Positions 1-8,967 of a DNA stretch of 45,804 nt are shown here, piece after piece (position 1 is the first letter of the stretch; each line of letters opens with the position of its first letter). The position numbers and the translations under genes were made by a program. Source of the stretch: Vulcanimicrobiota bacterium (GTDB lineage Bacteria > Vulcanimicrobiota > Vulcanimicrobiia > Vulcanimicrobiales > Vulcanimicrobiaceae). The DNA lies in NCBI GenBank assembly GCA_003164495.1, contig PLTN01000167.1:1-45804 (forward strand), given 5' to 3'. Below the pieces are notes generated by a model. The model worked only from the letters and a program-made list of their open reading frames with translations, was not told the origin of the DNA and ran no database searches.

Positions 1-180
1 CTCATGGAAGGAACGCGAGATAATCTCGGCGATCCGCGTGCGAGCGCGAAGGCGCGAGCAGTGGTTACTTTCTCTTCGTCTTTTTTACTCCACTGCTCGC
101 GCCTTCGCGCTCGCACTCAGTAGCGTAGATCGTGGCGCGTGCCTCGACTACGCACCTAACGGTGCTTCGCTCGGATGACA
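1..180. repeat. MITE-like repeat, copy A (left end cut by the window edge)
   Basis: A perfect 27-bp inverted repeat (38-64 and 90-116) encloses a 25-nt T-rich loop. It is followed by a short hairpin (CACC taac GGTG, 152-163) and ends in CTTCGCTCGGATGACA (165-180). The same order of parts recurs at 24656-24864, where the element is complete and has terminal inverted repeats. By alignment, about 27 nt of this copy's left end lie outside the window. Positions 181-249 carry a second, shorter GTTCGGGATGACA end and no gene. Any ORF reading through it gives the HPER/SERS-type peptide familiar from spurious ORFs over such repeats. It lies just beyond the stop of the minus-strand gene at 250, so the hairpin could end that transcript. 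Confidence 0.75.
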
Positions 181-249
181 GAGAAAAAATGGTACAGCGT
201 TCGGGATGACAGAAAAACGTTGGTTCGCTAATGGCGCAGAAAAGCGGCG

Positions 250-1377
250 CTAGGGCCAGATTTCTTTGGCGGTGTCGACGACGAGTTTGAGTTTGGCCCA
301 TTGATCTTCGGGCGTGATGATGTTGCCTTCGACGACGCTGGCGAAACCGCACTGCGGGCTGATGGCGAGATTTTCGATCGGCACGTATTTGGCGGCTTCC
401 TCGACGCGCCGCAGCAGCGTGTCGCGCTTCTCGAGTTCGCCGCGTTTTGAGGTCACGAGGCCGAGCACGACGCGTTTGTCTTTGGGCATGAAGCGCAGCG
501 GTGCGAAATCGCCGGAACGGTCGTCGTCGTATTCGAGCAAAAAGTGGTCGTTGTGCAGGCCGCCGAACAGCGGCTCGGCGATGCGTTCGTAGCCGCCCTC
601 GGCAATCCACGCCGAGCGCGCGTTGCCGCGGCACACGTGGATCCCGATCGCGGTGCCGGCCCCGCGTTCGGCGATGCAATCGTTGATGAGCTTCACATAG
701 CGCATCAGCCGCTCTTCGGGCACGTCGCCGTTGGCGACGACCTCCGCGCGCATGCGCTCGGAGATGAAGTAGGAGAAGAGCGGATCGTCGATCTGGATGT
801 AGCGGCAACCGGCGGCTTCGAGGTCGGCGATCTCGGCCCGATACGCTTGCACGACGTCGGCGAAGAAGGCCTCGACGTCGGGATAGACGGTTTCCGAGAC
901 GACGCGCCGCCCGCCGTGAAAGTGCAGACGCGAGGGCGAGGGGATCGTGATCTTCGCGGTACGATCGGTGATGCCGGCGAGAAACTCGAAGTCGCGAACG
1001 AGGATCGGCTCGGGCCGGCGCAACGGCGCCACGGTCACGACGTTCTTCGGAACGTAGTGCACGGTGCTCGAGGGATCGTGCGCGAACGCCGGGTTCTGCT
1101 CGGCTGCGCGTATCTCCACGCCGCCGAGCCGGCCGATGAAGTCCGCATACCAGTTCTCGCGCCGGAATTCGCCGTCGGTAACGATCTCGAGGCCAACCCG
1201 TTCCTGGCCGACGACGGCGTCGCGAATCGCCGCGTCCTCCACGGCGCGCAAGCGAGCGGCGTCGATCTCGCCGCGTTCGAACGACTCGCGGGCGGCGAAA
1301 ACCTCGGCCGGCCGGAGCAAGCTTCCGACATGATCGGCGCGGAAGAACGGCTTCGTGCGGGCGGCGGTGCTACTCAT
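250..1377 (-). CDS. MetE-like (cobalamin-independent methionine synthase C-terminal domain) methyl/thiol transferase
   Basis: A 375-aa protein matching only the C-terminal catalytic domain of MetE, the class that also holds epoxyalkane:coenzyme M transferase-like and archaeal MetE-like enzymes. It has the early DHVGS motif (residues 15-19), IQIDDP (195-199), a GIHVCRGN segment whose H247 and C249 are expected zinc ligands, an acidic LEYD (about 281-284), and PQCGF with C343 as the last zinc ligand. Family members move a methyl or alkyl group to a zinc-bound thiolate in the cytoplasm. The start is the ATG at 1377 (MSSTAART), because the upstream extension is poor and would cross the divergent gene. 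It stands alone, divergent from the START-like gene at 1431. Its real substrate cannot be read from sequence; the N-terminal folate-binding half of MetE is absent, so methionine synthesis from methyl-folate is unlikely. Confidence 0.85.
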   Translation of the reverse strand: MSSTAARTKPFFRADHVGSLLRPAEVFAARESFERGEIDAARLRAVEDAAIRDAVVGQERVGLEIVTDGEFRRENWYADFIGRLGGVEIRAAEQNPAFAHDPSSTVHYVPKNVVTVAPLRRPEPILVRDFEFLAGITDRTAKITIPSPSRLHFHGGRRVVSETVYPDVEAFFADVVQAYRAEIADLEAAGCRYIQIDDPLFSYFISERMRAEVVANGDVPEERLMRYVKLINDCIAERGAGTAIGIHVCRGNARSAWIAEGGYERIAEPLFGGLHNDHFLLEYDDDRSGDFAPLRFMPKDKRVVLGLVTSKRGELEKRDTLLRRVEEAAKYVPIENLAISPQCGFASVVEGNIITPEDQWAKLKLVVDTAKEIWP

Positions 1378-1430
1378 CGGGACGCCGCTTTGCCGGCTAT
1401 GGTAGGACCGGCCTGCTGCGTGCCCAACGA

Positions 1431-1904
1431 ATGGGGGCTGTGCGCGAATTGTCTGCATCCGTCCCGGTCAAGGCGCCAAGCGGTTTTGCGCTTGCGTTTC
1501 TCAATACGTACGTGCGCGATCGCGCCGGCGTCGACGGCGATACCTGTCTTCCCCTGCGCTACACGGTCACCCAACTCGCCGGATTAACCCTGGAGCGCGA
1601 CGTCGTCGTCCGCGTCGAGTACGTCCTGCAACCGGGCGGTGCCCCGGCGACGCTGGATATCGCGTGGGAACCGGACGCGAGTCTCTTCCCGAACTTCAAG
1701 GGAACGCTGCACGCCGACGAGACCACTAAAGCTGCTTGCACGCTGACGATCGATGGGGAATACGATGCCCCGGGCGGCGTCGCGGGGCAGCTCTTCGACG
1801 CCGTGATCGGTGTGCGGATCGCCCACGGAACGATCGTTCAACTGCTGGAGCAGTTCCGCGACGCAATCGAAGAAGACTACAAGAAGCGGATGGAATTTGC
1901 GTAA
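1431..1904 (+). CDS. START/SRPBCC-like ligand-binding protein
   Basis: A 157-aa protein with the alternating strand pattern and long C-terminal helix (LLEQFRDAIEEDYKKRMEFA) typical of the SRPBCC/START fold. I see no catalytic signature. It is the first gene of a plus-strand operon: its stop overlaps the TTG start of the following binding protein (1897), so the two are probably translated together. The ATG at 1431 has no good Shine-Dalgarno, and a start a few codons further in is possible. Members of this fold bind hydrophobic ligands such as aromatics or lipids, which would suit a catabolic locus, but the assignment rests on overall pattern and length only. Confidence 0.65.
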   Translation: MGAVRELSASVPVKAPSGFALAFLNTYVRDRAGVDGDTCLPLRYTVTQLAGLTLERDVVVRVEYVLQPGGAPATLDIAWEPDASLFPNFKGTLHADETTKAACTLTIDGEYDAPGGVAGQLFDAVIGVRIAHGTIVQLLEQFRDAIEEDYKKRMEFA

Positions 1905-2895
1905 ACCGGTCTTCCTGCTCGCGCTGCTCGGCTCGATCGCGCTGCTCGCTCCGGCCGCGCGCGCGGCCGATGAGGTAAGCATCGGGATGGTGCGGTTACC
2001 GACGGCAATCTTCATCGGCATCGATCAAGGCTTCTTTGCGGCCGAAGGCCTGAACATCACGCCGCAGTATTCACAAAATGGTGCCGAGATCGTGCCCGAG
2101 CTTGCGACCGGCAAGATCGACGTTGCGCTCGCGTCGCCCGGCGCATCGCTGTTCAATGCGCTGGCGATCGGCGTCGATGCGAAGATCGTCGCCGATCCGT
2201 GGGTGGGCCCGCGCACCGCGGGGACGAACGACTATGCCTTCATCGACGTGCGCAAAGACCTCGCCGCCGACGGCACATTCAAGCCGCGCGATGCGAAGGG
2301 CCTGACCTTCGCCATTACGGCGCACGGGCAGATGACCGAATTGTTTGCGGCCGCCTACCTGCAAAGCGGCGGGCTCACGCTCGCCGACGTGCACGTGGTC
2401 GAGCTGCCGTTTCCGGCCATGGAGGCGGCCATGCAAAATCACGCCATCGATCTCGCCTCCGCGATCGAACCGTATCCGACGCTCGGCGTGCGCAGCGGCG
2501 CCAGCGTGAAAGCTGCCGGTATCGCCGCGCTGATGCCGGGTTACGTACAGGCCGTGCTGATGTACGGCCCCCGGCTGACGAAGAGCCGGCGCGACATCGG
2601 CATTCGCTTCATGCGCGCGTACGAGCGCGCCAACGCGTTCTTGCTGCGCAACCTCGCAACCCGCGCCGGTCGCGCCGAGCTCGCGCGCATCTACCAGAAG
2701 TACATCCCGCTCGACGATCCGTCGGTGTACTTGGAAACCGGGCTGCCGGCCGGACCGGCCGATCTGTCGGTCGACATCGACGGACCGTTTGCCCTGCGCT
2801 GGCAGATGCAGCAGTACGTGGCGCAAGGCCTCGTGAAGACGTCGCCCGATCTGAAGAGCGCCGTCGACAACAGCTTCGTGCGAGCCGCCAAATGA
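1897..2895 (+). CDS. NMT1/THI5-type ABC transporter substrate-binding protein (paralogue A)
   Basis: A 332-aa periplasmic solute-binding protein. The likely start is the TTG at 1897, overlapping the previous stop, which gives a clean signal peptide (KPVFLLALLG core, cleavage after ARA at about residue 23). The mature part opens with VSIGMVRLPTAIFIGIDQGF, the usual NMT1/TauA-like 'GYF in place of the substrate' segment, followed by the stretch that runs from GAEIVPEL to GKIDVALASPG. The longer upstream reading is a shadow of the START-like gene. It is followed by a close paralogue with an ATGA overlap (2892). Sequence does not give the ligand; the family binds small organic molecules including pyrimidines, sulfonates, nitrate and aromatics. 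No permease or ATPase gene is near. Confidence 0.88.
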   Translation: MRKPVFLLALLGSIALLAPAARAADEVSIGMVRLPTAIFIGIDQGFFAAEGLNITPQYSQNGAEIVPELATGKIDVALASPGASLFNALAIGVDAKIVADPWVGPRTAGTNDYAFIDVRKDLAADGTFKPRDAKGLTFAITAHGQMTELFAAAYLQSGGLTLADVHVVELPFPAMEAAMQNHAIDLASAIEPYPTLGVRSGASVKAAGIAALMPGYVQAVLMYGPRLTKSRRDIGIRFMRAYERANAFLLRNLATRAGRAELARIYQKYIPLDDPSVYLETGLPAGPADLSVDIDGPFALRWQMQQYVAQGLVKTSPDLKSAVDNSFVRAAK

Positions 2896-3917
2896 AACGC
2901 AACCGCTTCGTCGCGCTCAACACCCTCGCGCTCGCGGGCGCCGCGCTGGCGCCGCGCGCGGCGCTGGCGGCGGATGAAGTCAAGGTTGGGATGCTGCGCT
3001 TGCCGACGGCGTTGTTCGTCGGCATCGATCAGGGCTATTTCACCGCCGAGGGCATCGACGTCAAACCGGTGTTCTTCAACTCCGGCGCCGAACTCGTGCC
3101 CGCACTTTCGACCGGTCAGATCGACGTCGCCACGACTTCGCCCGGCGCGGCGCTGTTCAACGCGATGGCGCTCGGCGTCAACGCGACGATCGTCGCCGAT
3201 TACTGGACGTCGGGGAAAGACGTGCCGTCGGGTGACTCCGCCTTCATCATGGTGCGCAAGGATCTCGCGCCGTACGGCAAGTTCAAACCGCAGGATGCGA
3301 AGGGCCTCACGGTCGCGGTCACCGCGCACGGACAGATGACCGAGCTGTTTGCGGCGGCGTACTTGGCAAGTCAGCATCTGCTGCCCAGCGACGTCAACCT
3401 CGTCGACATGCCGCTCCCCGACATGAATGCGGCGCTGGTCAATCATGCCATCGACATCGCCTCGACCATCGATCCCTACGCGACGCTCTTAGCGCAGCAA
3501 GGCACGGCGGTAAAAGCGGTCAGCCTCTCCGCGGTCATGCCCGGCTACGTCCAGGCCGTGATAATGTACGGTCAACGCATGGGCAAGACCGACAAACCGC
3601 TCGGACTGCGTTTCCTGCGCGCGTTCTCGAAGGCCAACCTGTTCCTGCGTTCGCACGTTACGACGCCGGCCGGACGCGTTGCGATCGCGGCCATCTACCA
3701 GAAGTACATCCCGCTCGACGACCCGACGCTCTATCAGCGGATCGGTTTGGCGATCGGTCCCGAAAACCTGAAGGTCGACGTCGATAGCAAGTACGCGTTG
3801 CGCTGGCAGATGGAGCGCTACGTGGCCGAAGGCCTCGTCACGGTGGCGCCCGACCTGAAGAAATCGGTCGACAACAGTTTCGCCGAAGCGTTAGTGGCCG
3901 TTCCCGGCCGAAAGTAA
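2892..3917 (+). CDS. NMT1/THI5-type ABC transporter substrate-binding protein (paralogue B)
   Basis: A 341-aa exported protein, clearly a tandem duplicate of the gene before it: both share the mature N-terminus ADEV, the YIPLDDP segment and the final ALRWQM...SVDNSF or AVDNSF run. The start ATG overlaps the upstream TGA (ATGA). The signal peptide has a KRNR n-region and is probably cut after ALA (residue 26). The last 27 bp overlap the convergent molybdenum hydroxylase gene. Two diverged binding proteins in one transcript could widen the ligand range of one shared membrane complex encoded elsewhere, which is an inference. Confidence 0.9.
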   Translation: MKRNRFVALNTLALAGAALAPRAALAADEVKVGMLRLPTALFVGIDQGYFTAEGIDVKPVFFNSGAELVPALSTGQIDVATTSPGAALFNAMALGVNATIVADYWTSGKDVPSGDSAFIMVRKDLAPYGKFKPQDAKGLTVAVTAHGQMTELFAAAYLASQHLLPSDVNLVDMPLPDMNAALVNHAIDIASTIDPYATLLAQQGTAVKAVSLSAVMPGYVQAVIMYGQRMGKTDKPLGLRFLRAFSKANLFLRSHVTTPAGRVAIAAIYQKYIPLDDPTLYQRIGLAIGPENLKVDVDSKYALRWQMERYVAEGLVTVAPDLKKSVDNSFAEALVAVPGRK

Positions 3918-6065
3918 CGCCAAGACGCGCTCGGCGGTGATCGGGAGCTGCGTCAACCGCACGCCGCACGCATCGAAGACCGCGTTGGAAATCGCCGGAC
4001 CGAGGCCGCCGGTGTTCAATTCGCCCGCGCTCTTGCCGCCGAACGGACCCGGACCCGCCTCATCGTCCATGAGTACCGCGCGAAACGGCGGGATGTCGCG
4101 CATGCTCGGAAGTTTGTAGTCGGCGAGCGAGAGGTTGACGATGCGGCCTTCTTCGACGATCAGCTCTTCCGTCATCGCGTGGCCGAACCCGAACATGAAC
4201 CCGCCGTCGACCTGGCCGCGAAACGCAACCGGGTTGATCATCGTGCCGGTATCGGCTACGAACGTGATCTGCTTGATGTCGACGACCCCGGTTTCACGGT
4301 CGACGGCGACCTCGACGGCGTACGCCGCGTAGTTGTTGGCATCGCCGGCGCCCGGCACTTTGCTTGAGTCGTAGGCACCGATGAACTCGGGCGGCGTCGC
4401 CGACGCACGTGCGAGCGCGTCAACAGCATCCGGCCACGTCGCGGCCGCGCCGTTCCAGCCGCGCGCCCGCAACGCCGCGCTCAACGCTTCGACCGCATTG
4501 AGCGCGGAGTTGCCGACGATGTGGGTGCCGCGGCTTCCGCCGGCGCCCGGATCTTCGCCGGCCTCATCGGTACCTTTATGGACCATGTGGATGCGCTCGC
4601 GCTCGATGCCGAGTTGCGCGCTCACGACGCGCTGCACCGCGGTGAGATTGCCGCCGCCCTGATCGACGATGCCGGTCTGGATCTCGATCGTGCCGCCGGG
4701 GCGCGCGATCAGCTTGACGCTGGTTTTGCCGGCGCCCACGTGACGCTTGAAGCCGGAGATCCCGCGTCCGCGGCCCGGTTCGGGCGGATGGTTCCAGTTG
4801 CTCTCTTCGCGCATGCGTTCGAGCACGTCGACCATGCGCCGCTCGCCGGTGTTCGCGATGCGGAAGGCGATCGGGTCGGCGCCGATCTCGCGAATGATGA
4901 TGTCCAGATGTGATTCGACCGCGAAGAGGATCTGCGTTTCACCCGGCGCGCGGACGTGGCCGCCCGGCACGGTATGGGTGTACACGCTCATAGCTTCCCA
5001 GCTTGCGTTCGGGATGTGATAGGGGAGCGCCGGAAAGGCGTGGGCCGCCGGCAGGACGGTCGGGATCGGTTTGCCCGCGCCGAATGCTCCGCCGTTGAAG
5101 ACGATGCGCCCGTTCATCGCAGCGATCTTTCCGTCGCGCGTGATCGCGGTCTTGAGCGAAATTCTCGATGCGTGGCGAACGTTGGTCGACCGCATGTCGT
5201 CGAGGTAGCTGCGCACGGCTTTGATCGGCCGGTTCGTCGCGCGCGCCAAGAAATAGCAGGCGAACTCATCGACCGAGAGACCCTTGGCGCCGAAGTCGCC
5301 GCCGATATACGCCTGTTCGACCACGATCGATTCGACCGGCAGGCCGGTCGCGATCGAGAGCTGCTTGCGCAGCGCGAACGGCGACTTATTGGTCGAGTAG
5401 ACGTGGACGATCCCGCGTTCATCGATCCAGACCATCGTGGCGCGCGGCTCGATCGCGGCGCCGAAATAGCGCGGCGTGGAGAACGTATGCTCGAACACGC
5501 GATACGCGCTCGCGAACACGGCATCGGGATCGCCGTGCGTTTCGCTGAGATAGCCTTGCATGTTGGGATGCGGCACGGGCGACCGTTTGCCCGGGATGAT
5601 GAACGGATAGCGCTCGGGGTGCGGGTGGATGAGCGGCGCATTCGCGGCGATCGCCTCTTCGGGATCGAAGATCGCCGGCAACTCGTCGTACTGCACGTCG
5701 ACCGCTTGCGCGGCGGCTTGCGCCGCTTCGCGCGTTTCGGCTGCAACCGCGACGACGTACTGACCGATGAAGCGCACGACATCGCCGGCGAGCACGGGCC
5801 AGTCGAAGAGCGCGCGGCCGAGGTAGTGCTCGCCGATGTCGGCGCCGGTGAGCACCGCGTGCACGCCGGGCATCTCGCGCGCCGCTTTCACATCGATCGC
5901 GACGATCCGCGCGTGCGGCACGGGGCTCGATACGAACGCGGCCCACAGCATGCCGGGCCGCGCAGCGTCGGCCGCGTACGCTGCCGCCCCGCTGACCTTG
6001 GCGCGGCCTTCGACGCGCAGCTCATCGGAGGCGAAGGCCGTTCGAGCCGGCGCGATCATCGTCAT
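3891..6065 (-). CDS. Xanthine dehydrogenase-family molybdopterin-binding (large) subunit
   Basis: A 724-aa protein of the CoxL/XdhA-large family, which hydroxylates aldehydes, purines, CO or N-heteroaromatics at a Mo-cytosine-dinucleotide or Mo-pterin centre. Visible are the N-terminal GRAKVSGAAAYAAD, the IGGDFGAKG segment (about 254-262) around the Mo site, the EPRATM loop (206-211), a Gly-rich GAGGSRGTHIVGNS stretch, and GGKSAGE near residue 685, which should supply the catalytic Glu. Length fits the family (about 700-780). Its start overlaps the stop of the upstream binding-protein gene (ATGA at 6062-6065), so the two are coupled. The FAD and 2Fe-2S subunits that normally go with it are not in this window, so electrons would have to leave through subunits encoded elsewhere. 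Confidence 0.92.
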   Translation of the reverse strand: MTMIAPARTAFASDELRVEGRAKVSGAAAYAADAARPGMLWAAFVSSPVPHARIVAIDVKAAREMPGVHAVLTGADIGEHYLGRALFDWPVLAGDVVRFIGQYVVAVAAETREAAQAAAQAVDVQYDELPAIFDPEEAIAANAPLIHPHPERYPFIIPGKRSPVPHPNMQGYLSETHGDPDAVFASAYRVFEHTFSTPRYFGAAIEPRATMVWIDERGIVHVYSTNKSPFALRKQLSIATGLPVESIVVEQAYIGGDFGAKGLSVDEFACYFLARATNRPIKAVRSYLDDMRSTNVRHASRISLKTAITRDGKIAAMNGRIVFNGGAFGAGKPIPTVLPAAHAFPALPYHIPNASWEAMSVYTHTVPGGHVRAPGETQILFAVESHLDIIIREIGADPIAFRIANTGERRMVDVLERMREESNWNHPPEPGRGRGISGFKRHVGAGKTSVKLIARPGGTIEIQTGIVDQGGGNLTAVQRVVSAQLGIERERIHMVHKGTDEAGEDPGAGGSRGTHIVGNSALNAVEALSAALRARGWNGAAATWPDAVDALARASATPPEFIGAYDSSKVPGAGDANNYAAYAVEVAVDRETGVVDIKQITFVADTGTMINPVAFRGQVDGGFMFGFGHAMTEELIVEEGRIVNLSLADYKLPSMRDIPPFRAVLMDDEAGPGPFGGKSAGELNTGGLGPAISNAVFDACGVRLTQLPITAERVLALLSAGNGH

Positions 6066-7246
6066 TCCAGCGGGTCCTTGACCATCGGCGTCGTTTGGAA
6101 TTCATAGTTTCCCAGCAGCCCGTTCCGTCGCTCGGCGCGCATGAAGTACGCGTTGAGGATGATGTCGCGGGTGGCGGGATCGATCGCGATCGGCCCGCGC
6201 GGGCTCTCGAACTTCAAGTTCTTGACGATGTCCATCGTTTTGTCGGGATCGATCTGACCGTGCTGCGCGTCGATGACTTTGTATGCGGCGGCGATTGCGT
6301 CGTACGCAGCGACCGCGATGAAGCTCGGGTATTGGTCGCCGCCGTATGCGGCCTTGAAGTCTTTCACGAACTGCCGGTTGAGCGCCGAGTTGTGGGTCGA
6401 CGTGTAATCCGACGTGCTGATGATGCCGAGCGCCGCATCGCCCTCGGCCGGCAGGATCGCTTCGTTGACCAGCGCGCCGTTCACGAGGACTTTGGTGCCG
6501 GCGGCTTCGATGCCGCTGGCCTTGATCGCGCGCAGGAACTCGATGCCGCCGCCGGTTGCGTTGATGAACGCGTAAAGCACTTTGGGTTTGGCGTCTTTGG
6601 CGCGTTGAACGTAGGCGGTGAAGTCTTTGTTGTCGACCGGGATGCGCTCCTCGCGGAGCACGGTGCCGCCGCCGGCGGTGAATGCTTTCTCGAACGTCGT
6701 GCCCGCGTCGATGCCCGGTCCGTAATCCTGGAAGAGCGCGAACATCGTGTTGCCCTGCGTCTTCGCGGCCCAGCGCCCGAACGCGTCGGTGATCTGTGCT
6801 TGGGTGAAGCCCAGGCGCGCGGTGTACGGCGCTTTGGCCATGATCCCCGACGTTGCCGCGTTGACGATGAAGAACGGGATCTTCGCCTGCGTCGAGACCT
6901 GCGCCATCGCGATCGCGTTGGGCGTGTACGACGTGCCGATCAGCAGGTCGACTTTGTCTTGAACGATCTCTTCCTGCGTAAGCCGGCGTGCGACTTCGGG
7001 CGCAATTCCGGTGTCGTCGCGTTTGACGAGCACGATTTTGCGGCCGCCGGCGCTATCGCCGTGTTCTTTTTGGTAGGCGGCGATCGCCGCGTCGAATTCC
7101 TTGCCTTGTTCGACGTTGTCGCCGCCCGAGAACGAGAACACGATGCCGATCTTGACCGGCCCCTGCTGGGCGTTCGCGATGGGCGCAGTTATGAGAGATC
7201 CGAGCGCCGTCAGGGCGAGCGCGAGTCGTAGGAGCCGATGGGTCAT
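6062..7246 (-). CDS. Branched-chain amino acid-type ABC substrate-binding protein (Peripla_BP_6)
   Basis: A 394-aa exported protein. MTHRLLRLALALTALGSL is a typical signal peptide, probably cut after ANA. The mature start VKIGIVFSFSGGDN is the LivJ/LivK-like opening. TQAKIPFFIVNAATSG and TSYTPNAIAMAQ match the family's first lobe. The start is set by a GGAGG Shine-Dalgarno 5 nt before the ATG at 7246, so the extra MEAR of the longest reading is dropped. It lies directly before, and overlaps by 4 bp, the molybdenum hydroxylase subunit, suggesting it binds that enzyme's substrate or a precursor. In this family aromatic acids are common ligands besides branched-chain amino acids. No permease or ATPase genes adjoin it. 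Confidence 0.92.
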   Translation of the reverse strand: MTHRLLRLALALTALGSLITAPIANAQQGPVKIGIVFSFSGGDNVEQGKEFDAAIAAYQKEHGDSAGGRKIVLVKRDDTGIAPEVARRLTQEEIVQDKVDLLIGTSYTPNAIAMAQVSTQAKIPFFIVNAATSGIMAKAPYTARLGFTQAQITDAFGRWAAKTQGNTMFALFQDYGPGIDAGTTFEKAFTAGGGTVLREERIPVDNKDFTAYVQRAKDAKPKVLYAFINATGGGIEFLRAIKASGIEAAGTKVLVNGALVNEAILPAEGDAALGIISTSDYTSTHNSALNRQFVKDFKAAYGGDQYPSFIAVAAYDAIAAAYKVIDAQHGQIDPDKTMDIVKNLKFESPRGPIAIDPATRDIILNAYFMRAERRNGLLGNYEFQTTPMVKDPLE

Positions 7247-7312
7247 GCGAGCCTCCAAGCCAACGCGCCGTTCGACGTGCGAACTTGCGGTCTTGCCGTT
7301 CGGAAGCTCGCG

Positions 7313-7846
7313 CTATGGGGCGTCGTCGATGCGCGCAAGGCGCGGCGTTGCGCTCACCGGGGCCACTGGGGGCACCGCGGGGACGCTGGGCAGCCCGTAG
7401 AGCGCGGTAAAGGCCACCGGGCCGCCGACGAGCGCCACGGCGCCGTAGGATTGCACGAGCTCGCCGCCATCGCCGTGCAGGACGGAATCGGTCGCCGATG
7501 GCTGCGGCGGCGCCACCGTGTTCGGATTAACGCTGGTCGCCGAGCTGGCGGCGGTCGTCGGGTTCGCGTCGGTCGTCGTGATGCTCGTGGTCGCGGCCGT
7601 TGCGGCGGCAATCTCGGGGATCGCCGGGTTGAGGAAGGGCGGGGCGGCCGTGATGGTTGCCTCGGCCGTCGTGCGGGCGGCGACGGCAGCTTCGGTGGCT
7701 GCCGCGCTCTTGGCGGCCGCGGCTGCCTGCGCTTGCGCCGCCGCAGCGGCGTTCGACGTGCGCCGCACGCCGTTGAGGTACGGGCTCAGCGCCGCATAGA
7801 CCGGCGCCGCTCCGCTTCCGACCGCACCAACTGCCCCGACGTTCAT
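7313..7846 (-). CDS. Alanine-rich low-complexity hypothetical protein
   Basis: A 177-aa predicted protein dominated by Ala, Thr, Ser and Pro, with a long Ala/Gln run (about residues 34-50) that could form a helix, and a C-terminal part of small hydrophobic residues and prolines (VPAVPPVAPVSATP). There is no signal peptide, domain or catalytic motif that I recognise, and the Shine-Dalgarno is weak. It is 66 bp upstream of the binding-protein gene on the same strand and may head that operon. GC-rich DNA readily produces such ORFs by chance, but the region has no better ORF on either strand and the start is well placed in the divergent spacer. Confidence 0.5.
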   Translation of the reverse strand: MNVGAVGAVGSGAAPVYAALSPYLNGVRRTSNAAAAAQAQAAAAAKSAAATEAAVAARTTAEATITAAPPFLNPAIPEIAAATAATTSITTTDANPTTAASSATSVNPNTVAPPQPSATDSVLHGDGGELVQSYGAVALVGGPVAFTALYGLPSVPAVPPVAPVSATPRLARIDDAP

Positions 7847-7959
7847 AGCTACTTTTTACCCACGACGGAGCCGGATCAACCAGCCGCGTGGTACGGGCGG
7901 CTACTTCGGCCCGACGGGGCTTACCCAGGTTTCCGGCATCCCTCGCGAAGGACGCCCCC

Positions 7960-8967
7960 ATGGAGAAACAATCGGACGAGTTGCGCATCGTCGCGCTCGA
8001 AGAACACGTGTCGTTCCGGCGCTTCAGCGCGGAGATCGATGCGCAAGCCGTGCTGCAGCGCGGATTTCTCGGCAGCGGTGCGACCTGGGCCGGCCCGCGC
8101 TCGGATGCGCTCGATGACGGCGACGGCGAGCGCTTGCGCTCGATGGACGAAGCGGGGATCACCGTCCAAGTGCTGTCGGTCGTCGGGCCCGGTGCGGATA
8201 TCTTACCGCCGGATGCCGGTCCCGATTTTGCGCGGCGCTACAACGATGAAGTGGCGCGTCTGTGTCACTCGCGCCCTGATCGCTTTGCGGCGTTCGCTCA
8301 CTTGCCGCTGACGGTGCCGTCGGCAGCCGCCGACGAACTCGAGCGCACGGTTCGCGAACACGGTTTCTGCGGTGCGCTGATCAACGGCATGACCGGCGGC
8401 AAGTTTCTCGACGATCCGATCTTCGAACCGGTGCTCGCGCGCGCCGAGGCGCTCGACGTGCCGCTCTACATTCACCCCGGCATTCCGCCCGAAAGCGTGC
8501 GCAACGCCTATTACGACGGCTTCGATCCGCGCATGTCGTTTGTGTTCTCGACCGCCGGCTGGGGGTGGCACGCCGAAACGGCCGTGCACGTGCTACGGAT
8601 GGTGCTCTCCGGCGTGCTCGACCGTCATCCCGGTCTGCGGCTGATCATCGGCCACATGGGCGAAGGTTTGCCGACGATGCTCGCACGCTGCGACGACGTG
8701 CTCGGGCAGTTCGTCAAGAGCCGCTCGCGCGGCATCAGCGAAACGATTCTCGATCAGGTGACGATCACGACCAGCGGCTTCTTCGCGCTGGCACCATTCA
8801 TCGCGGGGCTGCTCACGTTCGGCGCCGACCGCATCATGTTCTCGGTCGACTACCCGTTCGCATCGAACGCCGACGCGCGCGCCTACCTCGACATGCTTCC
8901 GGTCACGCCGAGCGATAAGATCAAGATCGCGCACGCCAACGCCGATCGCATTCTCAAACTCGGCTAG
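7960..8967 (+). CDS. Amidohydrolase-2 family (ACMSD / resorcylate decarboxylase-like) metal-dependent hydrolase or decarboxylase
   Basis: A 335-aa TIM-barrel protein. It shows the N-terminal metal motif in VALEEHVSF (E14-x-H16), the YIHPGIPPESV histidine, IIGHMGEGLP, and the final acidic SVDYPF. Non-oxidative decarboxylases of aromatic acids and some hydrolases share exactly this set. The ATG at 7960 follows a GAAGGA Shine-Dalgarno, and the longer upstream reading lacks support. It is strongly similar to the protein at 44320-45306 (shared AETAVHVLRMVL and GKFLDDP segments), so the two are paralogues. Its stop shares the CTAG palindrome (8964-8967) with the stop of the convergent MFS gene. Confidence 0.9.
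   Translation: MEKQSDELRIVALEEHVSFRRFSAEIDAQAVLQRGFLGSGATWAGPRSDALDDGDGERLRSMDEAGITVQVLSVVGPGADILPPDAGPDFARRYNDEVARLCHSRPDRFAAFAHLPLTVPSAAADELERTVREHGFCGALINGMTGGKFLDDPIFEPVLARAEALDVPLYIHPGIPPESVRNAYYDGFDPRMSFVFSTAGWGWHAETAVHVLRMVLSGVLDRHPGLRLIIGHMGEGLPTMLARCDDVLGQFVKSRSRGISETILDQVTITTSGFFALAPFIAGLLTFGADRIMFSVDYPFASNADARAYLDMLPVTPSDKIKIAHANADRILKLG

Noticed and set aside
1897..3917. THI5-like pyrimidine synthase activity for the NMT1-type proteins
   Set aside because: These have clear signal peptides, and the yeast enzyme's His/Cys active-site motif is not apparent; a binding-protein role fits better.
4956..6107. 383-aa frame antisense to the molybdenum hydroxylase
   Set aside because: Arg/Asp-rich shadow of a well-supported gene, with no motif.
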